From Rhodobacterales bacterium (lineage in GTDB: Bacteria; Pseudomonadota; Alphaproteobacteria; Rhodobacterales; Rhodobacteraceae): a stretch of 64,000 nt of DNA. The DNA is taken from positions 92,385 through 156,384 of the forward strand of contig PDSA01000025.1 of assembly GCA_002748285.1 (NCBI GenBank), written 5' to 3'. The notes under the pieces were generated by a model. It did no database searches, had not been told where the DNA came from, and worked only from the letters and a program-made list of their open reading frames with translations. Position numbers and translations under genes: made by a program. Below are positions 57,073 through 64,000 of this stretch, one piece after another; position 1 is the stretch's first letter; every line of letters begins with the position of its first letter.

Positions 57073-57452
57073 GCATCCTGAACCTGATCATTGATATCCT
57101 CAGCTGGATCTTGATTGTCTCTGGCTCGGTCTTTCTGATCATCGGCTCGATCGGCACGCTGCGCTTTCCTGATTTCTGGTCGCGGCTTCATGCGGCCTCG
57201 ATCACCGATTCGGCGGGGATGATCCTGATGGTGGCGGGGATGTGCCTGCAGGGCGGGCTGACATTGATCACTGTAAAAGTCCTGCTGATCGGGCTGTTCC
57301 TGTTCATCACCGGACCGACCTCGACCCATGCGGTGGCCAATGCCGCCTATGCCACCGGGTTGCGCCCCGAAGAGGGCGAAGGGCTGGTGGCCGAAAACTT
57401 TGACGATGCCGATCAACCCGAGACCAACCGCGATGGGGATGGCCATGCTTGA
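57069..57452 (+). CDS. mnhG: Mrp-type antiporter subunit G
   Basis: 127-aa MnhG/MrpG protein, three helices, with GSIGTLRFPDFWSRLHAAS and DSAGMILMV, then FLFITGPTSTHAVANAAY. The tail is acidic (about 100-127). It overlaps the next gene by 8 bp. Confidence 0.93.
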   Translation: MSILNLIIDILSWILIVSGSVFLIIGSIGTLRFPDFWSRLHAASITDSAGMILMVAGMCLQGGLTLITVKVLLIGLFLFITGPTSTHAVANAAYATGLRPEEGEGLVAENFDDADQPETNRDGDGHA

Positions 57453-58041
57453 GATCCTGATAAATCTGGCTCTGTTCATCATGCTGGTGGCAACGGCGAT
57501 TGCCATCACCCATATGCGTCAGCTGTTCGCCATCACCATGCTGACCGGGGTGTTCAGCCTGCTGTCGGCGATGCTGCTGGTGACGCTGGATGCGGTGGAT
57601 GTGGCCTTTACCGAAGCCGCGGTGGGGGCGGGCATCTCGACCGTGCTGATGCTCTCGACCCTGACCCTGACGGCGCGGGTGGAAAAGCCCTCGAGACACT
57701 CACGTTTCCTGCCCCTGCTGGTGTCTTTTGCCACCGGAGCGGCGATCATCTATGGCACGCTGGACATGCCCAATTTCGGCGATGCCAACTCGGCCGCGCA
57801 AACCGGGGTCGCCGCCGATTATATGGCCGACAGCCCACAGGATATGGGGATTCCCAATGTGGTGACCGTGGTTCTGGCCAGCTATCGGGGCTTTGACACC
57901 ATGGGCGAAACCGCCGTGGTGTTTACCGCCGGGGTTGGCGTTTTGATGCTGATCTCAAGCCTGAGCATCCGCCGGCGCCGCCGCGATGATCTGGCAAAGG
58001 GCAAGCCAGCCAGCGGCAACAGCAAAAAGGAGACCAGCTGA
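57445..58041 (+). CDS. MrpA C-terminal module as a separate protein (DUF4040 plus MbhE-like)
   Basis: 198-aa membrane protein. The N-terminal part (about 1-70) is a DUF4040-type segment (ITHMRQLFAITMLTGVFSLL, AFTEAAVGAGISTVLML). The second part (RFLPLLVSFATGAAIIYGTL, then GFDTMGETAVVFTAGVGVLML) corresponds to MbhE or the end of MrpA. In canonical Mrp these modules are fused to the NuoL-like part of MrpA; here they stand alone. A start at 57433 is also possible. Confidence 0.88.
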   Translation: MLEILINLALFIMLVATAIAITHMRQLFAITMLTGVFSLLSAMLLVTLDAVDVAFTEAAVGAGISTVLMLSTLTLTARVEKPSRHSRFLPLLVSFATGAAIIYGTLDMPNFGDANSAAQTGVAADYMADSPQDMGIPNVVTVVLASYRGFDTMGETAVVFTAGVGVLMLISSLSIRRRRRDDLAKGKPASGNSKKETS

Positions 58042-58481
58042 TGCGTCACCACCTGATTTTGCGGGTTGTCACCAAGCTGTTGATCGGCCCGATCATTCTG
58101 TTTGCGCTTTATGTGCAGTTCCATGGCGATTTCTCGCCCGGCGGCGGCTTTCAGGCCGGGGTGATCATGGCCGTGGCCTTTATCCTCTATGGCATCGTGT
58201 TCGGGCTGGAAGCGGCGCAGAAAATCTGCCCCTCGTGGCTGGTGCATAAGATGATGGCGCTGGGTGTGCTGATCTATGCCGGCACCGGAGTCGTCTCACT
58301 GTTTCTGGGCTATGATTTCCTGGATTATGCCGTCTTTAGCCCGCACCACCCCTCGCATGGGCAACATTGGGGGATCATGGCGGTGGAACTGGGCGTGCTG
58401 GTGACGGTGACCGGGGTGATGATCTCGATCTATTACGCCTTTGCCATGTGCCGCCGGCCCATCAGTGACGAGGATTGGTGA
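58041..58481 (+). CDS. mnhB: Mrp-type antiporter subunit B
   Basis: 146-aa MnhB/MrpB protein with four helices and the conserved QFHGDFSPGGGFQAGVIMA. It overlaps the preceding gene by 1 bp and mnhC by 1 bp. Confidence 0.93.
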   Translation: MRHHLILRVVTKLLIGPIILFALYVQFHGDFSPGGGFQAGVIMAVAFILYGIVFGLEAAQKICPSWLVHKMMALGVLIYAGTGVVSLFLGYDFLDYAVFSPHHPSHGQHWGIMAVELGVLVTVTGVMISIYYAFAMCRRPISDEDW

Positions 58482-58909
58482 TGTTTGATATGGATTTCAT
58501 TCTAGGCCACATGAATTACTGGCTGTTCACGGTGCTGATGATGACCGGGCTGTATATCGTGGTGGCCAAAGGCAATCTGATCAAGAAAATCGTCGGGCTG
58601 AACCTGTTTCAGACGGCGGTGTTCATGTTCTATATCTCGATCGGCAAAGTCACCGGCGGCACCGCGCCGATTTACCCGGCGGATATGCAGATTGACCCGA
58701 CCGAGGTTTACTCGAACCCACTGCCGCATGTCCTGATCCTGACCGCGATTGTGGTGGGCATTGCCACCACCGCGCTGGGGTTGGCGCTGATTGTGCGCAT
58801 CCGGGAAGTCTATGACACAATTGAAGAAGACGACATCCTGAAAATCGAAACCGAGATGACCCGCAAAGAAAACCAGACCCTTGGCGAAGCGATGGGGGGA
58901 CGCGCTTAA
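58481..58909 (+). CDS. mnhC: Mrp-type antiporter subunit C (NuoK-like)
   Basis: 142-aa MnhC/MrpC protein, homologue of NuoK, with three helices. KKIVGLNLFQTAVFMFYI and NPLPHVLILTAIVVGIATTALGLAL are typical. GAGGAT precedes the ATG at 58481. The C-terminal tail is hydrophilic. Confidence 0.93.
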   Translation: MFDMDFILGHMNYWLFTVLMMTGLYIVVAKGNLIKKIVGLNLFQTAVFMFYISIGKVTGGTAPIYPADMQIDPTEVYSNPLPHVLILTAIVVGIATTALGLALIVRIREVYDTIEEDDILKIETEMTRKENQTLGEAMGGRA

Positions 58910-60438
58910 TGACCACCGAAGTTCATCATGTGGCTCGCACATTTGCGGACCATCTGCCGGTATTGGCAGTGCTGGTGCCGTTTCTGGCGGCCCCTCTGAC
59001 GGTGCTGATCGGCCATCGCCGGCTGGCTTGGCCGATTGCCTTTGCCGCCTGTGTGGCCTCATTCCTGATTTCCGTGACGCTGTTGCTCAAGGTCTATCAG
59101 GGCGGCGTCATCTCCTATCATATCGGCGGCTGGGCTCCTCCTTTGGGCATCGAATACCGGATTGATGCGGCCAATGCGATTGTGTTGCTGCTGATTTCGG
59201 CGGTCGCAACCATCGTGCTGCCCTTCACCGCCCCCAGCATCAAGGCCGAGGTGGATGAGCGCCACCACACCCTGTTTTACACCGCCTATATGCTGTGCTT
59301 CACCGGCCTGATGGGCATGGTGGCCACGGGGGATGCGTTTAACGTGTTCGTATTTCTGGAAATTTCATCGCTATCGACCTATGTGCTGGTCGCGATGGGG
59401 GCCAACACCGACAAACGTGCCCTGACCGCAGCCTATGATTACCTGATCATGGGCACCATTGGCGCGACCTTTTTCGTGATCGGCATCGGCTTCCTTTACG
59501 CCGCCACCGGCACGCTGAACATGGCCGATCTGGCCGCGCATATCCGCGCCCAAGGCATGGACCGCACCCTGCAAACCGCCTTTGCCTTTATTCTGGTTGG
59601 CATGGGGCTGAAAGTGGCGGTTTACCCGATGCATCTGTGGCTGCCCAACGCCTATACCTATGCGCCTTCGGCCGTCAGCACTTTTCTGGCCGCCACCGCC
59701 ACCAAAGCGGCAATTTATGTGCTTCTGCGCTTCATGTTCTCGGTGTTCGAACCCGAATTCCTGCACCAGATGAACGCAATTCAGGCCATCATGCTGCCGC
59801 TGGCGCTGATCGCCATGTTTGCGGCCTCGCTGATTGCGGCGTTTCAGTCTGATCTCAAACGGATGTTGGCCTATTCCAGTATCGCGCAAATCGGCTATAT
59901 CCTTGTCGGGATTGCCTTTTTGTCGACCACCGGCCTGACCGGAGCCGTGGTGCATCTGTTCAACCACGGCATTACCAAAGCCGCCCTGTTCATGGGGGTC
60001 GGAGCGCTGGTGCTGCGCAGTGGCAGCTCGTTTTACCTGAAGTTGGAAGGGCTGGGCAAAATCATGCCCTGGACCAGCGCCGCCATCGTCATTGCCGGTC
60101 TGTCGCTGATCGGGGTGCCGGGCACGGCCGGGTTCATCAGCAAATGGGTGCTGGTGCAGGCCGCACTTGAACAGGGCTGGTGGCCGATTGCCATGGCCAT
60201 CGTGCTGTCGTCGCTGCTCGCGGTGATCTATGTCTGGCGGGTGATCGAGACCCTCTACATGAAACAGCCCGCTTCCGGGCTGACACATCAGGAGGCTCCG
60301 CTTTCCATGCTGGTGCCAATGTGGATCATGGCGCTGGCCACCATCTGGTTTGGCTTTGACACCGATCTGGTGCTGACCGCCGCCCGCAGCGCGGCTGACG
60401 GCTTCCTGCACGGGTTTCACATGACGGGGACGCATTAA
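58909..60438 (+). CDS. mnhD: Mrp-type antiporter subunit D (NuoM/N-like), first
   Basis: 509-aa proton-translocating-type subunit with about 14 helices. The key Glu in FVFLEISSLSTY (TM5) and Lys in GMGLKVAVYPMHLWLP (TM7) are present, as is the broken-helix LKRMLAYSSIAQIGYI. It overlaps mnhC by 1 bp. Confidence 0.94.
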   Translation: MTTEVHHVARTFADHLPVLAVLVPFLAAPLTVLIGHRRLAWPIAFAACVASFLISVTLLLKVYQGGVISYHIGGWAPPLGIEYRIDAANAIVLLLISAVATIVLPFTAPSIKAEVDERHHTLFYTAYMLCFTGLMGMVATGDAFNVFVFLEISSLSTYVLVAMGANTDKRALTAAYDYLIMGTIGATFFVIGIGFLYAATGTLNMADLAAHIRAQGMDRTLQTAFAFILVGMGLKVAVYPMHLWLPNAYTYAPSAVSTFLAATATKAAIYVLLRFMFSVFEPEFLHQMNAIQAIMLPLALIAMFAASLIAAFQSDLKRMLAYSSIAQIGYILVGIAFLSTTGLTGAVVHLFNHGITKAALFMGVGALVLRSGSSFYLKLEGLGKIMPWTSAAIVIAGLSLIGVPGTAGFISKWVLVQAALEQGWWPIAMAIVLSSLLAVIYVWRVIETLYMKQPASGLTHQEAPLSMLVPMWIMALATIWFGFDTDLVLTAARSAADGFLHGFHMTGTH

Positions 60439-61911
60439 ATGGATACCAATACCGCCATTATTCTGACCATGCTGATCCCGGCTGCGGCCTCGGTTGGCAA
60501 TCTGGTTCTGCGCGAGCGCCCCAATCTGCGCGACAGCATGACGCTGATTGCGGCGATTCTGACCTTTCTGTGCGTGCTGACCATCCTGAGCAATGTGGGC
60601 AATACCAGCACCGCGCCGTTTGAATTGACCGAAATCGTCCCCGGCGTCAGCATCGCCTTCAATGTCGAGCCTCTGGGGCTGTTATTTGCGATCATCGCTT
60701 CGGGGCTGTGGATTTTGACGCATATTTACGGCGTCGGCTATATGCGCGGCAATAACGAAGACAACCATGCCCGCTTTTTCGCCTGTTTCTCGGCGGCGAT
60801 TGCAGCGGTGATGGGGCTGGCCTTTTCGGCCAATATGTTCACGCTGTTCCTGTTTTACGAAGTCATCACCCTGTCCACCTACCCGCTGGTCACCCACAAA
60901 GGCACCCCGGAAGCACTTCAGGGCGGGCGCACCTATCTGGGCATCCTGATGGGCACCTCGATCGCGCTGCTGCTGGTGGCGGTGATCTGGACTTACACCC
61001 TAACCGGCACGCTGGACTTCACCCAGGGCGGGATCCTCGAGGGCCATATCAGCGGCTGGCTGGTGGCGCTGCTGCTGGCGCTCTATGCCTTTGGCATCGG
61101 CAAAGCGGCCCTGATGCCGTTCCACCGCTGGCTGCCGGCGGCGATGGTCGCCCCGACCCCGGTCAGCGCCCTGCTGCACGCGGTGGCAGTGGTCAAGGCC
61201 GGTGTGTTCACCATGCTCAAGGTCGGGATCTATATCTTCGGCATTGATTTTCTGGCCGAAACCGGAGCCTCGCAATGGCTGATGTGGCTGGCCGCCTATA
61301 GCATCATCGCCGCCTCGATCGTGGCCATGACCAAAGACAATCTGAAAGCCCGGCTGGCCTATTCCACCGTCAGCCAGCTCAGCTATATCACGTTGGGCAT
61401 GGCACTGGCGACCTCAATGGGGGTGCTAGGCGGCGGGCTGCATATCGCCATGCACGCCATGGGCAAGATCACCCTGTTCATGTGCGCCGGTGCGATCTAT
61501 GTCGCCACCCACAAGACCAATATCAGCCAGATGAACGGGCTGGGCCGGGCGATGCCCATCACCTATGGTGCGTTTCTGATCGGAGCGCTGTCGATCATCG
61601 GCCTGCCCCCGCTGGGCGGCTCGTGGAGCAAATGGCTGTTGATGGTCGGCGCCGCTGACGCCAACCAGATGATCATGATCGCGGTGCTGATGCTCAGCTC
61701 GCTGCTGAATGTGGCTTACCTGCTGAGCATCGTCGGCAAGGGCTTTTTCTGGCCGCGTGACGCCAAAACGGCCGATCAGCCGGTGGCCATTGCCGAAGCC
61801 CCGCTTCTGGTCTGGCTGCCCCCGGCCCTGACGGCTTTGGGCTGTGTACTGCTGTTTTTCTACGGGGCCAGCATCCGCGACTTCTTGCTGCCCATCGTTG
61901 GAGGGGGCTGA
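60439..61911 (+). CDS. NuoL/M-like antiporter subunit, second D-type
   Basis: 490-aa protein with about 14 helices. GVGYMRGNNEDNHARFFACF resembles the NuoL/MrpA N-terminal region. The Glu in LFYEVITLSTYPLV, Lys in GIGKAALMPFHRWLPAAMVAPTP, and SALLHAVAVVKAG are conserved. It follows mnhD without a gap (TAA then ATG). A second antiporter-type module in one operon. Confidence 0.92.
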   Translation: MDTNTAIILTMLIPAAASVGNLVLRERPNLRDSMTLIAAILTFLCVLTILSNVGNTSTAPFELTEIVPGVSIAFNVEPLGLLFAIIASGLWILTHIYGVGYMRGNNEDNHARFFACFSAAIAAVMGLAFSANMFTLFLFYEVITLSTYPLVTHKGTPEALQGGRTYLGILMGTSIALLLVAVIWTYTLTGTLDFTQGGILEGHISGWLVALLLALYAFGIGKAALMPFHRWLPAAMVAPTPVSALLHAVAVVKAGVFTMLKVGIYIFGIDFLAETGASQWLMWLAAYSIIAASIVAMTKDNLKARLAYSTVSQLSYITLGMALATSMGVLGGGLHIAMHAMGKITLFMCAGAIYVATHKTNISQMNGLGRAMPITYGAFLIGALSIIGLPPLGGSWSKWLLMVGAADANQMIMIAVLMLSSLLNVAYLLSIVGKGFFWPRDAKTADQPVAIAEAPLLVWLPPALTALGCVLLFFYGASIRDFLLPIVGGG

Positions 61912-61913
61912 TC

Positions 61914-61994
61914 ATGAGCGCATCTGAGCGATTGACCAAACCCGCCGGGGTCTCCGATCCCGGTCGTTCAAAGGGGGCAAAAAATGCACGATAG
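61914..61994 (+). CDS. Possible 26-codon leader/coupling peptide
   Basis: ATG 61914 follows an excellent AGGGGG site 2 bp after the preceding stop. The 26-residue polar peptide ends inside the next gene (11-bp overlap). GGGG just before the ATG at 61984 is inside it, so translating ribosomes would be delivered to the next start. It could be a coupler rather than a functional protein. Confidence 0.4.
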   Translation: MSASERLTKPAGVSDPGRSKGAKNAR

Positions 61995-62316
61995 AAATGA
62001 TTACCCCGCGCTGGGGCGCCTGTTTGGCTGGGTCGATAAGCCCGGCAGCGCCAACAAGATCTTTGTCGCGCTGGCCGTGGTCTGTCTGCTGCTGTTCATG
62101 GCCGATTTCACCTATGAAAAACACGGACATTTCTCGGTTGAACACATCCCCGGCTTTTTCGGGTTTTACGGCTTTATCATGTTCACCGGCCTGATTTTCG
62201 CTGCCACCGGGCTGCGGGTGCTGGTCAAACGCCGCGAAGATTTCTATGGCGACAAAGCCGTTGATCGCGAGGATTACCCCGAAAGCGGGCTGCAAAAGGT
62301 AGACTATGATGATTGA
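61984..62316 (+). CDS. Small membrane protein in the Mrp-type operon
   Basis: 110-aa protein with two membrane helices (about 25-43 and 56-76) and charged termini, rich in Tyr/Asp (ending QKVDYDD). AAGGGGGC lies upstream of the ATG. It overlaps the next gene by 11 bp. No named family is recognised; its fixed place between two NuoL-like subunits suggests an accessory subunit. Confidence 0.75.
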   Translation: MHDRNDYPALGRLFGWVDKPGSANKIFVALAVVCLLLFMADFTYEKHGHFSVEHIPGFFGFYGFIMFTGLIFAATGLRVLVKRREDFYGDKAVDREDYPESGLQKVDYDD

Positions 62317-64000
62317 CCTCCTCCCGCCCCCCGCTTTTCTGTTTTTCGCCGGGGCCATCGCCCTGCTGGCCGCGCCCAAAGGCGTGGTGCGCAGCGCCCT
62401 GTTGCTGGTGGTGCCGCTGCTGGCCGCCTGGCAAATCTGGAGCCTTGAGGCCGGATCACATCTGCTGATCAGCTTCTTCGGACTCGAGCTCGACCTGATG
62501 CGGGTCGACAAGCTTTCGCGCGTGTTTGGCCTGATCTTTTGTCTGGCCGCCTTTCTGGGCAATCTGTTTGCATGGCATCTGCGCGATGCGGTGCAACAGG
62601 TGGCGGCGCTGCTCTATGCCGGCTCGGCCATCGGGGCCGTGTTTGCCGGAGACCTGATCAGCCTGTTTTTCTACTGGGAAGGCACCGCGATTGCCTCGGT
62701 TTTCCTGATCTGGGCCCGGGGCACCGAAGGCGCGTTTCACACCGGGATGCGGTACCTGATCATCCAGATCGCCTCGGGCGTGATCCTGATCGCAGGCGTA
62801 GCGCTTTATTACCGCGATACCGGATCGATCACCTTTCAAACCATGACGCTGGGCTCGCTGGCGACCTGGCTGATCTTTCTGGCCTTCGGCATCAAAGCGG
62901 CCTTTCCGCTGCTGCATAACTGGCTGCAAGACAGCTATCCGGCGGCCACCATCACCGGCACCGTCATCCTGTCGGCCTTTACCACCAAGCTGGCGATTTA
63001 CGCGCTGGCCCGGGGTTTTGCCGGCACCGAGATCCTGATCTATATCGGCGTGATCATGACCCTGTTCCCGATCTTTTTCGCCGAAATCGAAAACGATCTG
63101 CGCCGGGTTCTGGCCTATTCGCTGAACAACCAGCTGGGCTTTATGGTGGTGGGCATCGGCATCGGCACCGAAATGGCACTGAACGGCACCGCCAGCCACG
63201 CCTTTGCCCATATCCTCTATAAAGCGCTGCTGTTCATGTCGGTGGGCGCGGTGATGTTCCGCACCGGCACCTCCAAGGCCTCTGAGCTGGGCGGCCTTTA
63301 CCGCACCATGCCCAAAACCGCGGTGTTCTGTCTGGTTGGCGCGGCGTCGATTTCGGCCTTCCCGCTGTTTTCCGGCTTTGTCACCAAATCCATCATTCTG
63401 GATCAGGCCGCAGCCGGGCATATGTATGTGGTCTGGCTGGCGCTGGTGTTTGCCTCGGCCGGGGTGCTGTCGCATTCGGGGATCAAAATCCCGTTCTTCA
63501 TGTTCTTTGCCCATGACAGCGGCCTGCGCCCCAAAGAAGCCCCCACCCATATGTTGCTGGCCATGGGCATTACCGCGTTTTTGTGCATCGCCATTGGGGT
63601 CTATCCTGATCCGCTCTATGCGCTGCTGCCTTACCCGGTCGAGTTCCACCCCTACAGCACCAGCCATGTGGTGGGTCAGTTGCAGCTGCTGCTGTTTGCA
63701 CTGCTGGCCTTTGCCGTGCTTTACCGCAACGGGCTGCACCCGCCCGAGGTGCGCGCGATCAATCTGGACAGCGATTGGAGCTACCGCTGGTTCATGCCCC
63801 GCCTGCTGGCCCGGCTCAGCGCTGGTGTCGGTGTGGTCTGGAGCTGCACTCTGGGCTATTTCAAAGCCCGCAATCAAAGCCTGATCGCCCATCTCTACAA
63901 ATCCCACGGCCCCGAAGGCCATCTGGCGCGGGATTGGCCAACCGGCTTCATGGTGATCTGGATCACGATTGTGCTGGGCGCAACGCTGATCGTCGGCTTT
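62306..64000 (+). CDS. NuoL/M-like antiporter subunit, third D-type, partial
   Basis: 565 codons visible, open at the window end. The Glu in LFFYWEGTAIASVF (TM5), Lys in FGIKAAFPLLHNWLQDSYPAATITG (TM7, shown in part) and IENDLRRVLAYSLNNQLGF are present. Length already exceeds NuoM/MrpD, and a C-terminal extension with further helices is visible (about 470-565), as in NuoL/MrpA. ATG at 62306 or 62309, with AAAAGGT upstream. Confidence 0.9.
   Translation, partial: MMIDLLPPPAFLFFAGAIALLAAPKGVVRSALLLVVPLLAAWQIWSLEAGSHLLISFFGLELDLMRVDKLSRVFGLIFCLAAFLGNLFAWHLRDAVQQVAALLYAGSAIGAVFAGDLISLFFYWEGTAIASVFLIWARGTEGAFHTGMRYLIIQIASGVILIAGVALYYRDTGSITFQTMTLGSLATWLIFLAFGIKAAFPLLHNWLQDSYPAATITGTVILSAFTTKLAIYALARGFAGTEILIYIGVIMTLFPIFFAEIENDLRRVLAYSLNNQLGFMVVGIGIGTEMALNGTASHAFAHILYKALLFMSVGAVMFRTGTSKASELGGLYRTMPKTAVFCLVGAASISAFPLFSGFVTKSIILDQAAAGHMYVVWLALVFASAGVLSHSGIKIPFFMFFAHDSGLRPKEAPTHMLLAMGITAFLCIAIGVYPDPLYALLPYPVEFHPYSTSHVVGQLQLLLFALLAFAVLYRNGLHPPEVRAINLDSDWSYRWFMPRLLARLSAGVGVVWSCTLGYFKARNQSLIAHLYKSHGPEGHLARDWPTGFMVIWITIVLGATLIVGF

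Noticed and set aside
1..64000. CRISPR array, prophage, insertion sequence, integron or biosynthetic cluster
   Set aside because: No regularly spaced direct repeats, transposase, integrase, phage structural or assembly-line enzyme genes were found; the content is largely core metabolism and envelope.

Overview
The window looks like ordinary chromosome from a moderately GC-rich alphaproteobacterium, most likely a Rhodobacterales (Roseobacter/Rhodobacter-type) species. The inference rests on gene content and order: hisS-hisZ-hisG; a suf operon with a Yip1-like membrane gene before sufS; sdhCDA-lipoprotein-sdhB; rnd and lptCAB beside hpf and ptsN; a Hint-domain protein; a SqrR/BigR-type ArsR repressor; and an alphaproteobacterial heat-shock (RpoH) promoter at lon. 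I see no prophage, insertion sequence, CRISPR array, rRNA or complete tRNA gene. The genus cannot be fixed from the sequence alone.

Layout. 1-9.5 kb: cysS (3' end cut off), psd-pssA (phosphatidylethanolamine synthesis), a small secreted Cys-rich protein, an alpha/beta-hydrolase without its nucleophile Ser, purB, slyX, then hisS-hisZ-hisG and an Lrp/AsnC regulator. 9.5-16 kb: a minus-strand Fe-S assembly operon (IscS-like desulfurase, sufB, sufC, sufD, Yip1-like, sufS). 16.4-25.1 kb: a LysR regulator, a probable small RNA, purL, bolA-membrane protein-grxD, lon, and a lamin-tail/Hint protein. 25.6-33.1 kb: the succinate dehydrogenase operon and a nucleoside-type ABC transporter. 33.3-48.5 kb: cell-envelope genes (lytic transglycosylase, AsmA/YhdP-like giant, M23 peptidase plus bactofilin), MFS, queA, prfB, nitronate monooxygenase, a PcaD-like hydrolase, an alcohol dehydrogenase, a persulfide-sensor-like repressor and a ClpP-fold lipoprotein. 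48.6-54.7 kb: ptsN, hpf, lptB-lptA-lptC, rnd and divergent kdsB-kdsA, so LPS precursor synthesis and LPS transport lie side by side. 54.8-64 kb: one secreted unknown, then a Mrp-type antiporter operon in E-F-G-A(C-terminal module)-B-C-D order with two further NuoL/M-like subunits. This operon runs off the window end.

The most unusual signals are these. (1) A roughly 100-bp nested palindromic repeat occurs three times at gene 3' ends, and in one copy the core is inverted relative to its arms. (2) The Mrp-type operon has the gene order of archaeal Mbh/Mbs complexes and at least three antiporter-type subunits. (3) Two 14-bp palindromes lie exactly 21 bp apart upstream of sdhCDAB. (4) A CtrA-type box precedes the Cys-rich secreted protein. 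(5) A probable sRNA with promoter and terminator lies upstream of purL. (6) A perfect 14-bp-stem inverted repeat precedes the ABC transporter. Most of the remaining window is core housekeeping.
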